A stretch of DNA of 53,506 nt from contig JAYMTL010000128.1 in NCBI GenBank assembly GCA_036897445.1, positions 1 through 53,506 on the forward strand. Direction: 5' to 3'. Positions 36,605 through 48,171 of this stretch are shown here, piece after piece (within the stretch, counting starts at the first letter, position 1; the number at the start of each line of letters is the position of its first letter). Source of the stretch: Pelargonium tetragonum. Lineage: Eukaryota > Streptophyta > Magnoliopsida > Geraniales > Geraniaceae. The notes below the pieces were generated by a model, which saw only the letters and a list, made by a program, of their open reading frames with translations, ran no database searches and was not told where the DNA came from. The position numbers and the translations under genes were made by a program.

Positions 36605-36621
36605 TTTGAGACTTGAACTCT
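36605..36621. repeat. Second copy of the 17-mer with a T-loop-like hairpin
   Basis: TTTGAGACTTGAACTCT is identical to 15736-15752 and forms GAG/CTC around ACTTGAA, which reads TTCAAGT on the minus strand. The outer stem seen at the first copy is absent. Either copy may be a tRNA T-arm relic. Confidence 0.45.
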
Positions 36622-36810
36622 TACATAGTATTAGTAGGTATGTTAATTCTTATCAGGTTATAAAAGGGAAATCAAAAAAAAAATATATATATGGGGGCAG
36701 GCAGAAAGTTCTGTCTTTAAGTAAAAGGTAAAAAAGCACTTCTAAGAAATCTGGGGACTTGTAAAAAGAGCAATAGCAAGCTTCTAAAGCAGATTCTTTG
36801 CTTAACTTAA

Positions 36811-36832
36811 GTGAATACCTTAGGGTATTCAC
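36811..36832. repeat. Perfect 9-bp hairpin with four-base loop
   Basis: GTGAATACC (36811-36819) pairs exactly with GGTATTCAC (36824-36832) around TTAG. It is the most stable-looking compact hairpin in this part of the window. It lies about 270 bases before repeat copy B. No gene ends next to it, so a terminator or end-processing role cannot be argued from context. Confidence 0.65.
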
Positions 36833-37100
36833 CTAGGTATAGACGGCCTGCTTTTTGTTTAAGCGAAGATAACTCGTAATAAGAGCTTTTTCGAAAACTT
36901 AATTTACAGGGTCAAATAAAGTGGAAAACCCTAGAATCTCTATGTAGGAAAGGCTTCACAGCGGTTTCTCTAATCAGAGTAAGAATTTTAAGAGGTTCCT
37001 TTTTGGGAGGGCTCTTTTAGCTCCTTTAGGAGTTTTTAAATAAATGAGTCTACTATATAAGTATAGGGAATGGGAACGAAGCAGGGGGACTCTAAAGAGT

Positions 37101-37226
37101 ATTCAAGAAAAGTTTCAAATAATGAGATAGAACCGGAGTTTTTATAAATTCTGTTTTGCAGTATCCGATATTCTAAGCGGGCCTTAAAAGTTAACAAGGT
37201 TTAAGACCTAGAAATCCGCAAGGTCT
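37101..37226 (+). repeat. Diverged dispersed repeat, copy B (pairs with 101-242)
   Basis: This aligns in the same orientation with 101-242 along its whole length, as described there, and is shorter by about sixteen bases through small deletions. Its T-arm-like segment is better paired than in copy A: CAAGG (37195-37199), loop TTTAAGA, CCTAG (37207-37211), four of five pairs. No D-arm or anticodon arm can be drawn with confidence. The copies have diverged too far for a recent duplication. Confidence 0.6.
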
Positions 37227-37291
37227 GGTCGATTTTCAGCTTCTGAGTTAGTAATTAAAAAGACAAAGTCCAAAAACTCTAAAGGGGGCCC

Positions 37292-39779
37292 TAACAATCG
37301 GGAATCTCTTACAAAGTCTTTGGGTTATATAGCCTTGGTGGGTATTCTAAATAGGAACTCCTAACTGTTCCGCTAGAATCCCTGGAATTTACAGGCAAGG
37401 CAGCTTCAGAAAGTGAATGATGAAAAGTTATAGGAAAACCTTCCTTACAAAAAAGCTGTAAAACGCGATATAAATTGAATGGAAAGTTAATAAGTATAGT
37501 ACAAGATACCCCAGGGGATTTCGCTTGCAATAAAATAGAAAGAAAGCCGTCCTCAGCTTACTTACTTACTAAAGGTGCCTTTTAACCGGGCTAGTTTGAC
37601 TTACATTTTTAGCTCTACCTATATCTTAAGGAATTTGAGAGTTAATACGGAAAATTTTAGTTAAACCTCGTAGAAAGCGAGTAAAGTAATGACCGCAGGC
37701 TCGAAAAGAGACTCTATTAATAAGATTACCTTAAGCTTTATATAACGTGTGATGTTGCTATTATGAGAACCTACTTTGTAATGCCCACGAGCTCTATCTT
37801 TCTTTTTATAAGGTACTGCTAAGAAACCCGCTCTAACCCCTTTGTGATATACTCTAAATCCAGGCAAGTGCTCTATTAAATGAAAATAAAGTCCTGTTGA
37901 GTCAACTAATTTATAGAGGGAACTCCCAAGCTTAATTCTTACAAAAATACCAGGAAATCTTGTTACATAACTTGGATAAAAAAAACTCCTTATTACACCT
38001 ATAAAGTAGTGCAGCTATATATATATATAAACCTAAGGTAAGATTTTCTTAATCGCAATAAAAACACAAAATTCCTTTTTAAGGCTAGAATCCAAATTCC
38101 ACTCCCTTGAAAAATGAGTTGAGTATAGAGCGTAGGCTTCTTCGGATATTAATATAAAAGGGAAACTTAGGGCCCCTCTACTTCTTTAGGTTTACTAAAT
38201 TCACTCTTGTTAACTACTAGAAATAGGGCAATAACACAACAGAAAGAAAGACTTTGACGGACTGCTAAAAGAATTCCTTACTCTAGCTTAACTTCTTTAG
38301 CTCTTCATAAGTACCCCTTACCTGTATAGAATGCTCTGCAACACCTGAAAGTAATAAACAAATAGCGTTAATACCCAGAAAACTATACAGGCCTTTACTT
38401 TTCTTCCTGAAACCTTTAACAACCCTTAAACAAAAAGCCAAATTAACTTAAACTTCGGGAATAAAGATTTTTTAAGTAAATAAAAAGACTGAGACTAATA
38501 CAGACTTCTTTGAACCAAAGCCGAAGTTATTATCTAGAATCGCTTAAAACCACGGTAAGTCTCTCAGAAAGAAAAAAGTAGAGTTCCCCTTTTACGGATA
38601 TTCTTTCTTACTAAATTACAAGTAAGTTATACCTTTCTAAATTTTATATACTCTTAGGCTAGGCTAGCCCTAGAAGTCTCCCTTGTTCCTATCCTACTCC
38701 TATCCTACTTTCCGGAAAACTTATACTAATTTCTTAAATTCTATTTGTGGCATAGAAGAATCCCGAATCCCTACTAAAAATCCCTTGCTCAGTTAACCTG
38801 CTCTAGTCCATAAGAACACCTAATCAAAAGAGTTAGTCCTAACTTAAGATTATCCGAGTCAGTACAAGCTAATAGATAAACTATTCTTAAACATTATAAC
38901 CGAGGTCTTTCTCTCTCACGTAGGTCCTAAAAAGAAGAGGGGATAACTCCCACAAAGAGAGAAACTCTGTCATATTACACGGTAAATAATAGTAAGAAAA
39001 ATTAATGACTTAAAAATATGAACAATATTTTATATTATGACAGGATCCCAATCCGGTCCCTTGAAAAGGGATTCTTAGGAGTACAAAAAAACCTTGTAAT
39101 ACTGGTTTACTTTGTTGTCTTTATTCAAGAACTTGACTTTAATAAAGAAAATTTGGATTTACAATTCCTCTTTTAATTAAATCTCCTTTGTGGTGTGGCC
39201 GGGGTCATTAGAACTTTAAAAAGTAGTGTACCGAGATCGAGAAAGTAAGTGCAATTTACTCAAAATCCTAATTGAAGCGGGGGATTGCCTAAAGGAAGAC
39301 CCTATATCAAAAATTCTTGTGTGCATTCCGTAATTGAAAGCCTATCAACACTAGAGACCCCGGTTTCACAAGGTAAAACGGGCAAACCCGATATGCTAAA
39401 ACTAAAAACTTTGTCTTATCGTAATATCTATTATGTAAACTAGCCTGCCTGCGAAAAGTTGCATAACTATACGGAGAGTTGGGGAAAAGACCCCCGCTAA
39501 TAACCTAGGTAAACCTCCCATCTTATAAAATAAAAGCTCCATTGTTGAAATAGGAATCCCGTATATTGCGCCCTCTTTTACAAAAATGAGATAGGGTGTA
39601 TAGGAGAGGCTCCTGTATAGACAAAGGGGGTAAAATACTTATTAGAAAAAAGAAACGTAGGGTGGTTAGGAGCTTCGCTTTTTATTATTTCTCGTTACTA
39701 AACGGGTATAGGTAGAACCTTTTTAGAGAGTCTTTTTGGGGTGCGCAAGGAGACAAAAAACAATGTAGTTAGTCTTTCT
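37292..39779. other. Non-coding stretch with a second G-poor tract
   Basis: No gene is recognised. It includes GGGCCC (38170-38175), a TA-dinucleotide run near 38020, and a G-poor C/T/A tract at about 38640-38830 holding an 11-bp tandem duplication. Confidence 0.5.
38687..38708. repeat. 11-bp perfect tandem duplication
   Basis: TCCTATCCTAC occurs twice head to tail (38687-38697 and 38698-38708), just after a GGCTAGGCTAGCC stretch that is itself a short repeat and palindrome. Replication slippage explains it adequately. Confidence 0.7.
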
Positions 39780-39851
39780 CTGGAGTAAAAGGATTCGAAC
39801 CTTTGCATGTGGATTCCCCGAACCGATGCCTTGCCACTTGACTATACTCCA
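39780..39851 (-). tRNA. trnQ: trnQ-derived tRNA-like gene with GGG in the anticodon position
   Basis: The minus strand folds into a 72-base cloverleaf. The acceptor TGGAGTA/TACTCCA is perfect (7/7), the D-arm GTC/GGC pairs, and the T-arm AAAGG-TTCGAAT-CCTTT is perfect (5/5). The body matches streptophyte mitochondrial trnQ(UUG) closely except in the anticodon arm. There TCGGT-TCGGGGA-ATCCA replaces TCGGT-TTTTGGT-ACCGG, leaving one C-C mismatch, GGG at positions 34-36 and C instead of the near-universal U at position 33. A working glutamine tRNA is excluded. It may be a pseudogene damaged only in its anticodon arm, or a tRNA body kept as a processing signal. A proline-reading GGG tRNA is conceivable but C33 argues against it. 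Confidence 0.55.
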
Positions 39852-39858
39852 CCTACCC

Positions 39859-39874
39859 ACCCTGACCGCAGGGT
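39859..39874. repeat. GC-rich hairpin just 5' of the trnQ derivative
   Basis: ACCCTG (39859-39864) pairs with CAGGGT (39869-39874) around ACCG. It lies seven bases upstream of the minus-strand tRNA-like 5' end. Confidence 0.4.
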
Positions 39875-40696
39875 CAAATCAATATACGAGGAGGACTTAA
39901 TATATTTCTATTAAGTGATTATACCTTTTGAAGTCTCTATTCCTATAGGATAAACATAAACCGGATACTTGTACTAGTTGTACCTCTCAAGAATACAATT
40001 GAGAGTAAAGTCCTAAGAATTTCTTGTTCTTGATAGGAAAGAAAGGTGACCCAGAATTCTTAAAGGAGTTTTAATGGTTAGAGGAAACAATCCTTGTATA
40101 ATAGAGAATAAGTCTTTTTTTACCGACTGGAGCATAGCGGGTTAATCTAAGATAGTATAGAACAATACTAGAACCCACAACTTAGTACAACAAAGATTTA
40201 TTAGAAAAAATCACAATATAAGAATCGCCTGTAAGATCCTCTCTGTGCCCTAAAAAAGCAGCCCATCTAGCAAACTTTTTTGGTATATCAAAGGCCTTTT
40301 GGAGTCTATTATATGTATTTATATGTTTTAGAATTCCCGAGATATTAACACCCAGAATGAGAAACAAAGGAATAAAGATTCTTTTACATTTAGGGAAAGA
40401 CTTTCGATAAACCACAAGGAGTACTTACACCAGGATAGCTTCTATTAATTACAATAATAAAACCTACTCTACGACCATTTCCGGGCGATAAAACAAGAAT
40501 TTGTATGCCTATTCCGTCAGTAGTTATCTAATTTCTTGCAAAGGTATTAACTTATCTGTATTATATACCTCTCCAAATTTTTAAGAAGCTTTTTCCGGTT
40601 TACAAGAGTATTAGATAACGCAATTTGTTATAACAAAAGTTTTTTAGTGAAATTTTTGAATTACTTGAATCTTCGACTTTAATATTTAAAGCACAG

Positions 40697-40760
40697 ATTT
40701 CCGACTTGAACCCCTTGCTTTGTCAGAAGCATAGACAACATAGTAGCGGTAAACTCACAT
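40697..40760 (-). pseudogene. Weak tRNA-like segment, identity unknown
   Basis: On the minus strand TGCTT-CTGACA-AAGCA forms a five-pair hairpin whose loop is one base short of a normal anticodon loop. It is followed by GGGGTTCAAGTC, a T-loop with a poorly paired stem. GAC or UGA could be read as the anticodon. No acceptor stem forms. A CTTTAA/TTAAAG palindrome (40677-40691) lies just beyond the 3' side. Confidence 0.2.
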
Positions 40761-41456
40761 CTACTAGAATTCTCAAAATTACTGGTTTATTAGAGCCTCA
40801 AAAGTTAAGGGAATACTTTAATATAAGTAATAAAAGCTCCCCCCCTTTGGCAATACAAAACCCCTGGAAAAATAGAACAAATAAACTAAAGTGGATCCCA
40901 GCGCGAAATATATCATATAGAAGAGAAGACTCAAATCCATATAAATAAAGAAAAACTTTTTAAAATGACTAAAAGGGAACTTTTCTACAGAATAAAGGGG
41001 TCTATTCAGTTTCTAATATCTCCAAAAAGAAAGTCAAACTCTTTTAGATTAGAAGGTAACATAGTTAACTATTGCTAAGATTGAATTTTTTAGAAAACTT
41101 TTAAAGTACAAAGAGTAGTCCTTGACTATTGGCAGAATTACAAGACTCCCTTTTTTCTAATAGGTAAACTTTTTAAAGCGAATACTCAACCAAGAGGAAT
41201 AATCTACTCTCTTACTTATACAAAATTTTATAACTAATGACTCCTCTATTTAATTAAGCTAGAATTCCTTTTTTTTACCTTAACCTTTTTTATAATAAAA
41301 GAGCTTGTTTGTTAATTTATTAGGGCAGCGGAGGAACAAGAAAACTCTGAAGAATATTAGCTTATTGCTCCTAACTCCTGAACCCGACAACAAAGAAAAC
41401 CACCAGAATTCCTATTAGACTTCTTTCGGACTTCGGCCCATATAGGATTGCTTAGC

Positions 41457-41474
41457 CTCATATAGCTCATATAG
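41457..41474. repeat. 9-bp perfect tandem duplication
   Basis: CTCATATAG occurs twice head to tail. A related CATATAG lies just upstream near 41439, suggesting repeated local slippage. Confidence 0.6.
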
Positions 41475-43802
41475 CATGTCCCTTAAACCCCACCTTAGGT
41501 TCAGGCCTGTACCCATATATATTGGAAAATGTCCGGTCAATATTTACAACATTTCGCAATTCTCGATCAAAACAGCCTGTCCTGCTATATTTAATAGGAC
41601 TGATCTAGATCTTTAATACGTTACTCAGAACCTAAGTATAGACAATGGCTTTAATTGAAAGATTTCAGTCACAAATGGAACAGATTTAAAAAGTATACTC
41701 TAAAAGTTTCTGGATCTAGATACTAAGGTAGTTTTACAAGAGCAAATTAAACTGGAAGCAGCCCCTTTAAATGAAAATGTAAAAGAGTTCTAAATAAAAA
41801 AAGGAGACCCCTTCATGTGTACTGAGTTAAACTAATGCTTAAAAACATTTATAAGATATAGGTTTCATTAAAGGAAAGCTTAGTAAAGGGAGTGCTGCGC
41901 TATTTCAAAAATATGTAGGTAGTTTGACTTTTAAGTAAGGAAGTTCCTGTTATTTCAATATAGGATCCTAAAAGGAGAGATTTTTTACCTGCCTCTTATG
42001 CCAAAGCCAAAAAGCTTTGAATTCATTATGCTTATATAGTTTCTAAGGCGCTGCCTTTGACAATTAACTCTTTTGGTCAGGAAACTCTATTAGTCTGACG
42101 AATCCTTGGCTTAATTACATGTGCCATTTAAAATTGAAAAACGTGTAACGGTATTACATCTAAAAAAAGGTTTTGCTTTAGTTTAGGATCCTTAAAAAGT
42201 TGTTATTCTGCTCTCTAGAATATGTTGTCAATTTTAGATTGGAAAGCTACTTTTTGTTAAATCCTCGAGGCTAAGACTCGTGTATATACTGTGGCGAATA
42301 AACTCCATTTTAACTGATATTCCAGAGAAAGGGAGTTCCCTACATAGAAATTTCTTCCTTTTCTATATTATTCTTTATCTTTTCACTTTGATAATATGTA
42401 AGGGCGCTGTATAAAACTAATCAGGCAATCCGAGGTCGGGAAAAGGGCTCGTTAGAGCAATTCTAGATTTTCCTTTATCATATAGTACTTGATCTAATAT
42501 CGAGCTACGATAGGGGGGTGTAGCCTACTCTTTGAACCCTTTTGTTAATCTTTATAGTTTTTTTAGTGTAGAAATTGGCCGAAAATTATAGCGTTAGTAA
42601 TATAACTCAAGTAGTATAATATTTAAAGTATCCGGAAATTCTTAGTTCTTAGAAGATAACTTAAGCTCCTGGATACAAAGGTAAAATTTAAAACAACCTG
42701 TTGCGTCCTTTTAAATTACTGATATCGAGTGAAATAAAAAGGAAAGGCAGGGCTTTATCAACTGTGCTAAATCGATTCTACGGTCCTTTTCATGCTTTAT
42801 AACATTTTCATTTTAACTGCTTTTCCTATACTATATTTGCACCCTTTTCCTTCAAGGTTTTTTATTTTCGATAATAATGCGTCAGGGCGCTTAGTATACT
42901 CGTTTTAAGACTATTCTTACAATTACAAGATAATTCTCAGCTTCAACAAGAGTTTCCTTATTTGTCTACTAAACCTTCTTTTAGCTACCTGGGTTATAGC
43001 ATATTTCATAATTTTTTCAATTTTATATTCTTTGGGCAAATGTAACAGAGACCTCTGAGAAACCTAAATGAATTTTTAGAGGAACTTAGTACGCTTTTTT
43101 ATTATAGGCTGCTTTAGTAACTAATTGTATAAAAAGAAAAAAGAGAATTTTCGAGGTATATCTATATTGAACGAAGAGAGGAAAAGATACTGCTGCTAAA
43201 TTCTAGAATAAATACATTCGAACCCTACGTACTATATGTAAAAACCTTAAGGAATCTCCTTTAACAATTGAGAAAAGCCTTTTTTTATTCCTTTTTTGAC
43301 TTATATTACAAAAACGCTACAAGGACCCTGAAAAGTACTCTACCAACTTGTTAAGAGAGTCTGCTCGGTAAGACAAAATACTTATATTATAATAGTAACT
43401 AACAAAAAGGGTTTAGAGCAAGGCCGGCCTTTGCGGAGACTTCATAACAATTGACTTTTGGCTAATTAGGAATTCTATACATTAGGGGATCTAAAAAGGA
43501 CTTAGAAGGTAATAAAATTGCAGTCATATAAAGCCGATATTACAAGGACCACCAAGAGGAATCCCGACAAAAAGCAGCGGAATCTTTTAAAGCACCTTAT
43601 CTCTAAAAAAAGTAACAAAGGGAAAAGAACTTAATTTGACATAAAAAAGACTCTTTATCTACTCCAAATTCTATGACGACAAAGGGGAATTTCTATAATT
43701 CTATAAAAGGAACTTATAGGCCTTCTTTTTGTCTTGTGAATAAAAGCTCCAAGTAAGGTTTTTAGTAGGGAAATCTTGTTAAACTTGACCTTGAATAAGT
43801 AA

Positions 43803-43811
43803 GGGGGGGGG
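43803..43811. repeat. Run of nine G
   Basis: The longest homopolymer G run in the window; G8 runs also occur at 24937-24944 and 30637-30644. Such runs are rare expectations at this GC content and may also be sites of length heterogeneity or assembly error. Confidence 0.7.
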
Positions 43812-46800
43812 TACCCGGTCTGTATTTTTTTTGTAGAAAAACTTGTATCGAGAAATTCTTCTAGCCTAAACTTAACTTACCTTAGCGAATTTGCCTTGTA
43901 GATACGTGTAATAATATAACAAGGGCTTTACAAGAGATAATTAAGAAACTAAATAAGGACCCAGATATTTCTTCAGTTTTCGGTCCTTTTTGTAGAGATA
44001 CTTAAAGCTTCGGTTGGCGCCTTCCTTATTGCTTCCTGTTACCAATCCTACGGGCATCGGTTAGTAAAAGGACAACAACCCCTAGATTTTCGTTTATAAA
44101 TATTAAGTGTTTTGACAAAACTCAAAGCTATTCCATTCCAGGAGTTGGGTGTGAGTAAGAAATTCCTTTAGATTAAAATCCCAGCAGCTGCTATATATAC
44201 TTTCTTTTTTGTTCAGCTTTCTATAAAAAATCAAAGGTTCTCTCTTACGTGCGTGAATAAGCACTTCCATAGTAGTAAATCTTTCTGCATTATTTAACGA
44301 ATAAAAGCGCTTAGTGTCCCCTTAAAAGGATTTAGAGGACGCCCTTTTCCGTGTAATTAAAATAAAGATCTTTACAGGATCCCGAACACTTTTATTAAGC
44401 AATTCCGATATTCTAATAAAGAGAGACCTCGTAGAAACCTATAAGCACTTGTATAGCAGCAGAACTCAATCTTCAAAGAGAATCCGGAAAAATAGCAAAG
44501 CTCTTATCCCGATTCACAAATATGCAACTTCAGCTTCAGAAGATACTATATAAGATAACGAATTTCGTCATTTTTTGAGGCTTCTTGTTGAAGACAAAGC
44601 AGGGTTGCGCCTCTAATTCAATTAGTTATAAAAAACTTTTGCACCCGTCAAGGCTACTCTTCGATAATGTACTTGTGATAAAACGTTTCTATTAATTTTG
44701 AAAGCTCTTGCTTTGAGAAGTAGTTAATAATTTCAATATCTAAAGCGGGATTGTACACAAATCTCTTCTATCTTAAAAAAAAAAAGCACCTTTTTCGTTT
44801 TTCACGATTAGGTGCTATGAAATTCTATGCTTTATAAAGTTTTGACGAGATATCAAGGCAAAAGCTCTGGGTTGGCAAGCCGGAATAATAAAGGCGGATT
44901 AACTTTACTAGGGACTAAAACTTCTCTAGAATCTCCGGGAACAAAAAAAGTAAATACTAGGTCTTGTTAAAGAAGTTTTCTATACGCTCTGTGCCTTTTC
45001 CTAATTTCCTAATAAAGGGACTCTCTCCTCCCCTCTTTTTACTTCTACTCCCCCTCTAGAAACATTTTTTTTTAATCTAAACACTTGAAGTTTTGTAGAA
45101 TTACTGAACAAGCTAGCTAGGACTGCATTTTTCTATTTACGGAACTGGTTTTATAAATTTAATCACTTAGGTAAAAGGAAAGATATAAGTATCTCTCCCA
45201 GAGTCTCAAGCAGTAAACCCTAGATGTTAGATTATTAGATTAGAGGTTACTAGACCCCCTGTTACTTAAAAGAGTCTTTGTGGGCTCCTGTGTTTAAATC
45301 TTGCTAGTTGAAAATCGCGTGCTTTCAAAGAAGAAATTTCTATTTTGGATAGTTTCCGTATACACTTAAGAGTCAAAAAAGTAAGGTGTAGGTCTATTCC
45401 CTTTAATAAATGTACAAGTTTCTCTTCTTTTAGCAGTCGAAAGATTAGGCATCCCTAGAAATAGAAAGGATTTTAGTAGAATTATTTAATCTTAGCTTAT
45501 TTACTAAACAAGGTTTTTGTAAGCAGCTACTCTACCGAGCTCTTTAATAAGTTTAAGAATACAAATTCTGGGACACCCAAAGAATAGCCTTCTACTTCTT
45601 TCAATGCTTAGGGATCCGTAAACTCGATTTAGTAGGAGTAACTTCCTAGGCCAGGACTTTGTTGTTAAATCTTTATGCAGCGCTTTTCTCTTTTGGTGCT
45701 TTTTATAAATTTTTTATGGTGAGTTATAGTACAGAAAAGTCTCTCTTTTAATCCCAGTTTGTTTTGATCTAGTAATTTCCTTTTGTAGGAATTAAGAAGG
45801 CCCTTTGCTAGGCTGCTAATTCTTTAAAATTATCCTTAATTTATGTCCCCAAGGGTGTACCCTGCATTATACATTACCATATAATACCCAGTATTTCCCA
45901 GTCCCTTTTTGTTAAGGGCCTATTAGGTAATTTCACAATCGCCTTGTACTAGGGTAACCTTTTAGTTCTTTTTTCTACTGCTTGCTTGTCTTGGGCTGTA
46001 GGTTTATTATAAAAACTTTTCTAAAGCCCACAAGTTACCAATTTTAAAAGAGCGTACAAGGAATCCTAGCCCTACTTTAGGCTTCGCACACAAGTACACA
46101 ATTACTAGCTAAAGTGACACCTAACAGAAGTCGCTATACACAAAGTTTTGGAATAAAGCTTACTTAATATACCCGGCCCCTTCTCTCTAAAATTGTAAAA
46201 AAAGATTCTGAGGCCGAAAACACGGATTAACATATAGCTGCATAAGGCTTTTCGACATTTCAAGGATTTCCTGAGGTTTTTTTAATTATAAAAAGAAAAA
46301 AGAGGACTTCCTTATCTCTGAAGCCCCTATATTATATTACATAACCAGCATATGCTAAGAGCTTGCTAGTACCTACCCCTATATAAAACAAAGTAAAAAA
46401 CATATAAGATCCTGTAAATAAATGTCAAGGTAGTAACCCGTTTAACTAGAAACTAAATAAGAACTCTACCTATTCCTAAAGGAACAAAGCTCTAGTTCAA
46501 AAAAGGGACTTAAGATATACTTATATCAATTAATTATTAACTTGAGCTTTCCACTACAAAAAAATTCTATTAAGAGTTGGTTGTCCACTGTATTACTATT
46601 CAAATTAATCTAGAAAAGAAAGGCTAGGGGTTTCGTTGCTCTGAAGTTAGTTTATTACTTACGGTGTATTTTCTTATAGAGGGTAGAGGGATTCCATTTC
46701 TTTTTTATCCAAATTCCTTTTCTATTCTTTCTATTACGGTGCGCTTAGAGCATATAGTATCCAACAATTGCCTATAATTTTGAAGGGCTTAAGCGCTCTA

Positions 46801-47355
46801 CCATATTTATCAAATTAAAGGGACTAGACTATATGAAACCTATATTTAAAAAAGAAGAATAGACTATTCTAATTAGAGTTGCCGGAATATAAAGAACAAA
46901 AGCGTGTCTAATCGTTAAGTACGTCTATAAGGTAATTTAGGGAGGACTCCTTACTGAGATACTGGAGGTTTGTGCACTTCTTCGGAAAGATGGCTGCTAA
47001 AAAGGGTATACTGTTAACTAATATAAAGATTTTCTTTTCAGGATAATTTTAAGTTACTGAGTAATAAATTCTGTATCCGCCGGATAAATTTAATAAAAAG
47101 AGGAAATACACACCAAAGTGTAGAGGTTTTCATTAAAGGTTTTTATTTAATAGTACTTATAGTTTTTTGTGTTATTCTTTACACAAATCCGCTTCTTAAG
47201 CCCCCAGAAAATCTCCCTGCGCCAGAAATAGCAAAATGAAACTCTATATAAATTGAATCCGGATTATTCCTTAACTTGCCCGAAACTTTGTCTTTAAAAA
47301 ACGCTGTATCCAAAAAATCCGCTCGTCTTCTTTATTTAATTCGAAGTCTATCCAG

Positions 47356-47391
47356 GGATCCAAGTAATTCTTAGGATCCAAGTAATTCTTA
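47356..47391. repeat. 18-bp perfect tandem duplication
   Basis: GGATCCAAGTAATTCTTA occurs twice head to tail (47356-47373 and 47374-47391) with no mismatch, which marks it as a recent duplication compared with the heavily diverged surroundings. Confidence 0.85.
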
Positions 47392-48131
47392 TGCTTTTTT
47401 TAAAAGTTCTGAGTTTCTCTTAGTGTAATTTTGGGTTTGACCCCAGACTGAAGGGTCTCTTAGAGTTGCTGTACGGGAATACCGAGAAATGTCGCGTGCT
47501 TCTATTCAGCTCGATTCAAAAAAAACTAAAGGATAGCTGCAAAAGCTGGAATATGCATCTACAAGTTACAACTTCACTACTCTTTGAATCCCCGCGCTCT
47601 CAAAAAGAGAGTGAGATGACACAGAATCTGGAGTGGGACACGCTATACCTTTACAGACAGAGTCTAAATTTGCTTCAAGGCAAAACCTCCATAAAACACC
47701 CCTAACTTAAGTCTTCAACTTCATATTTGTTACTTTTATTACCAAACGAGGGTGTAACTCTTTTTAAATTTTAGCCACGGGGTTTCCGCGCATCTTATAA
47801 TCTAATTGTAGAAACCCTCCTTTTGTACAAGCTTTTAAAAATCTTTGTTAAAAATCGAAAGATATTATTAAACAACCAGAAGTAAAGTACTTTTTTAAGT
47901 CTAAAATTGTAGGTTAACAACTAGACTCCTTATATATGCTTTTGGTTTGTTGAAACTTGAATTTGTGCATTAGGCCTATAAAACTATATTCATATCAGAA
48001 CTGTAAAACAACATTAGCTAAAATCTTTAGGAGGAAATTTGAAACACCTGATCTGAGATGATACTATATACTAGAATTGTATGCCCTATAAGCAAATAGA
48101 ATATAAATAGGGACTTCTATAATTAGGAGAC

Positions 48132-48171
48132 GAGTTTATAACTCATAGCTTTCTTTTTTTGGAAAAGAAAG
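48132..48171. repeat. Double stem-loop including a perfect 9-bp stem
   Basis: GAGTT/AACTC (48132-48144, loop TAT) is followed four bases later by CTTTCTTTT (48149-48157) paired with AAAAGAAAG (48163-48171) around TTTGG. No coding region ends here. Confidence 0.5.

Larger units (their letters stand above)
39875..47355. other. Long non-coding stretch with tRNA-like boxes and small repeats
   Basis: No gene is recognised. It holds a weak tRNA-like segment (about 40697-40760, minus), a 9-bp tandem CTCATATAG (41457-41474), and a 7-bp CTCTCAA/TTGAGAG hairpin (39987-40008). A TTCGAA box on the minus strand near 43214 lies next to the 10-bp palindrome ATTCTAGAAT (43200-43209). A G9 run (43803-43811) and an AGCACCT/AGGTGCT stem-loop (44785-44816) complete the list. 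Confidence 0.5.
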
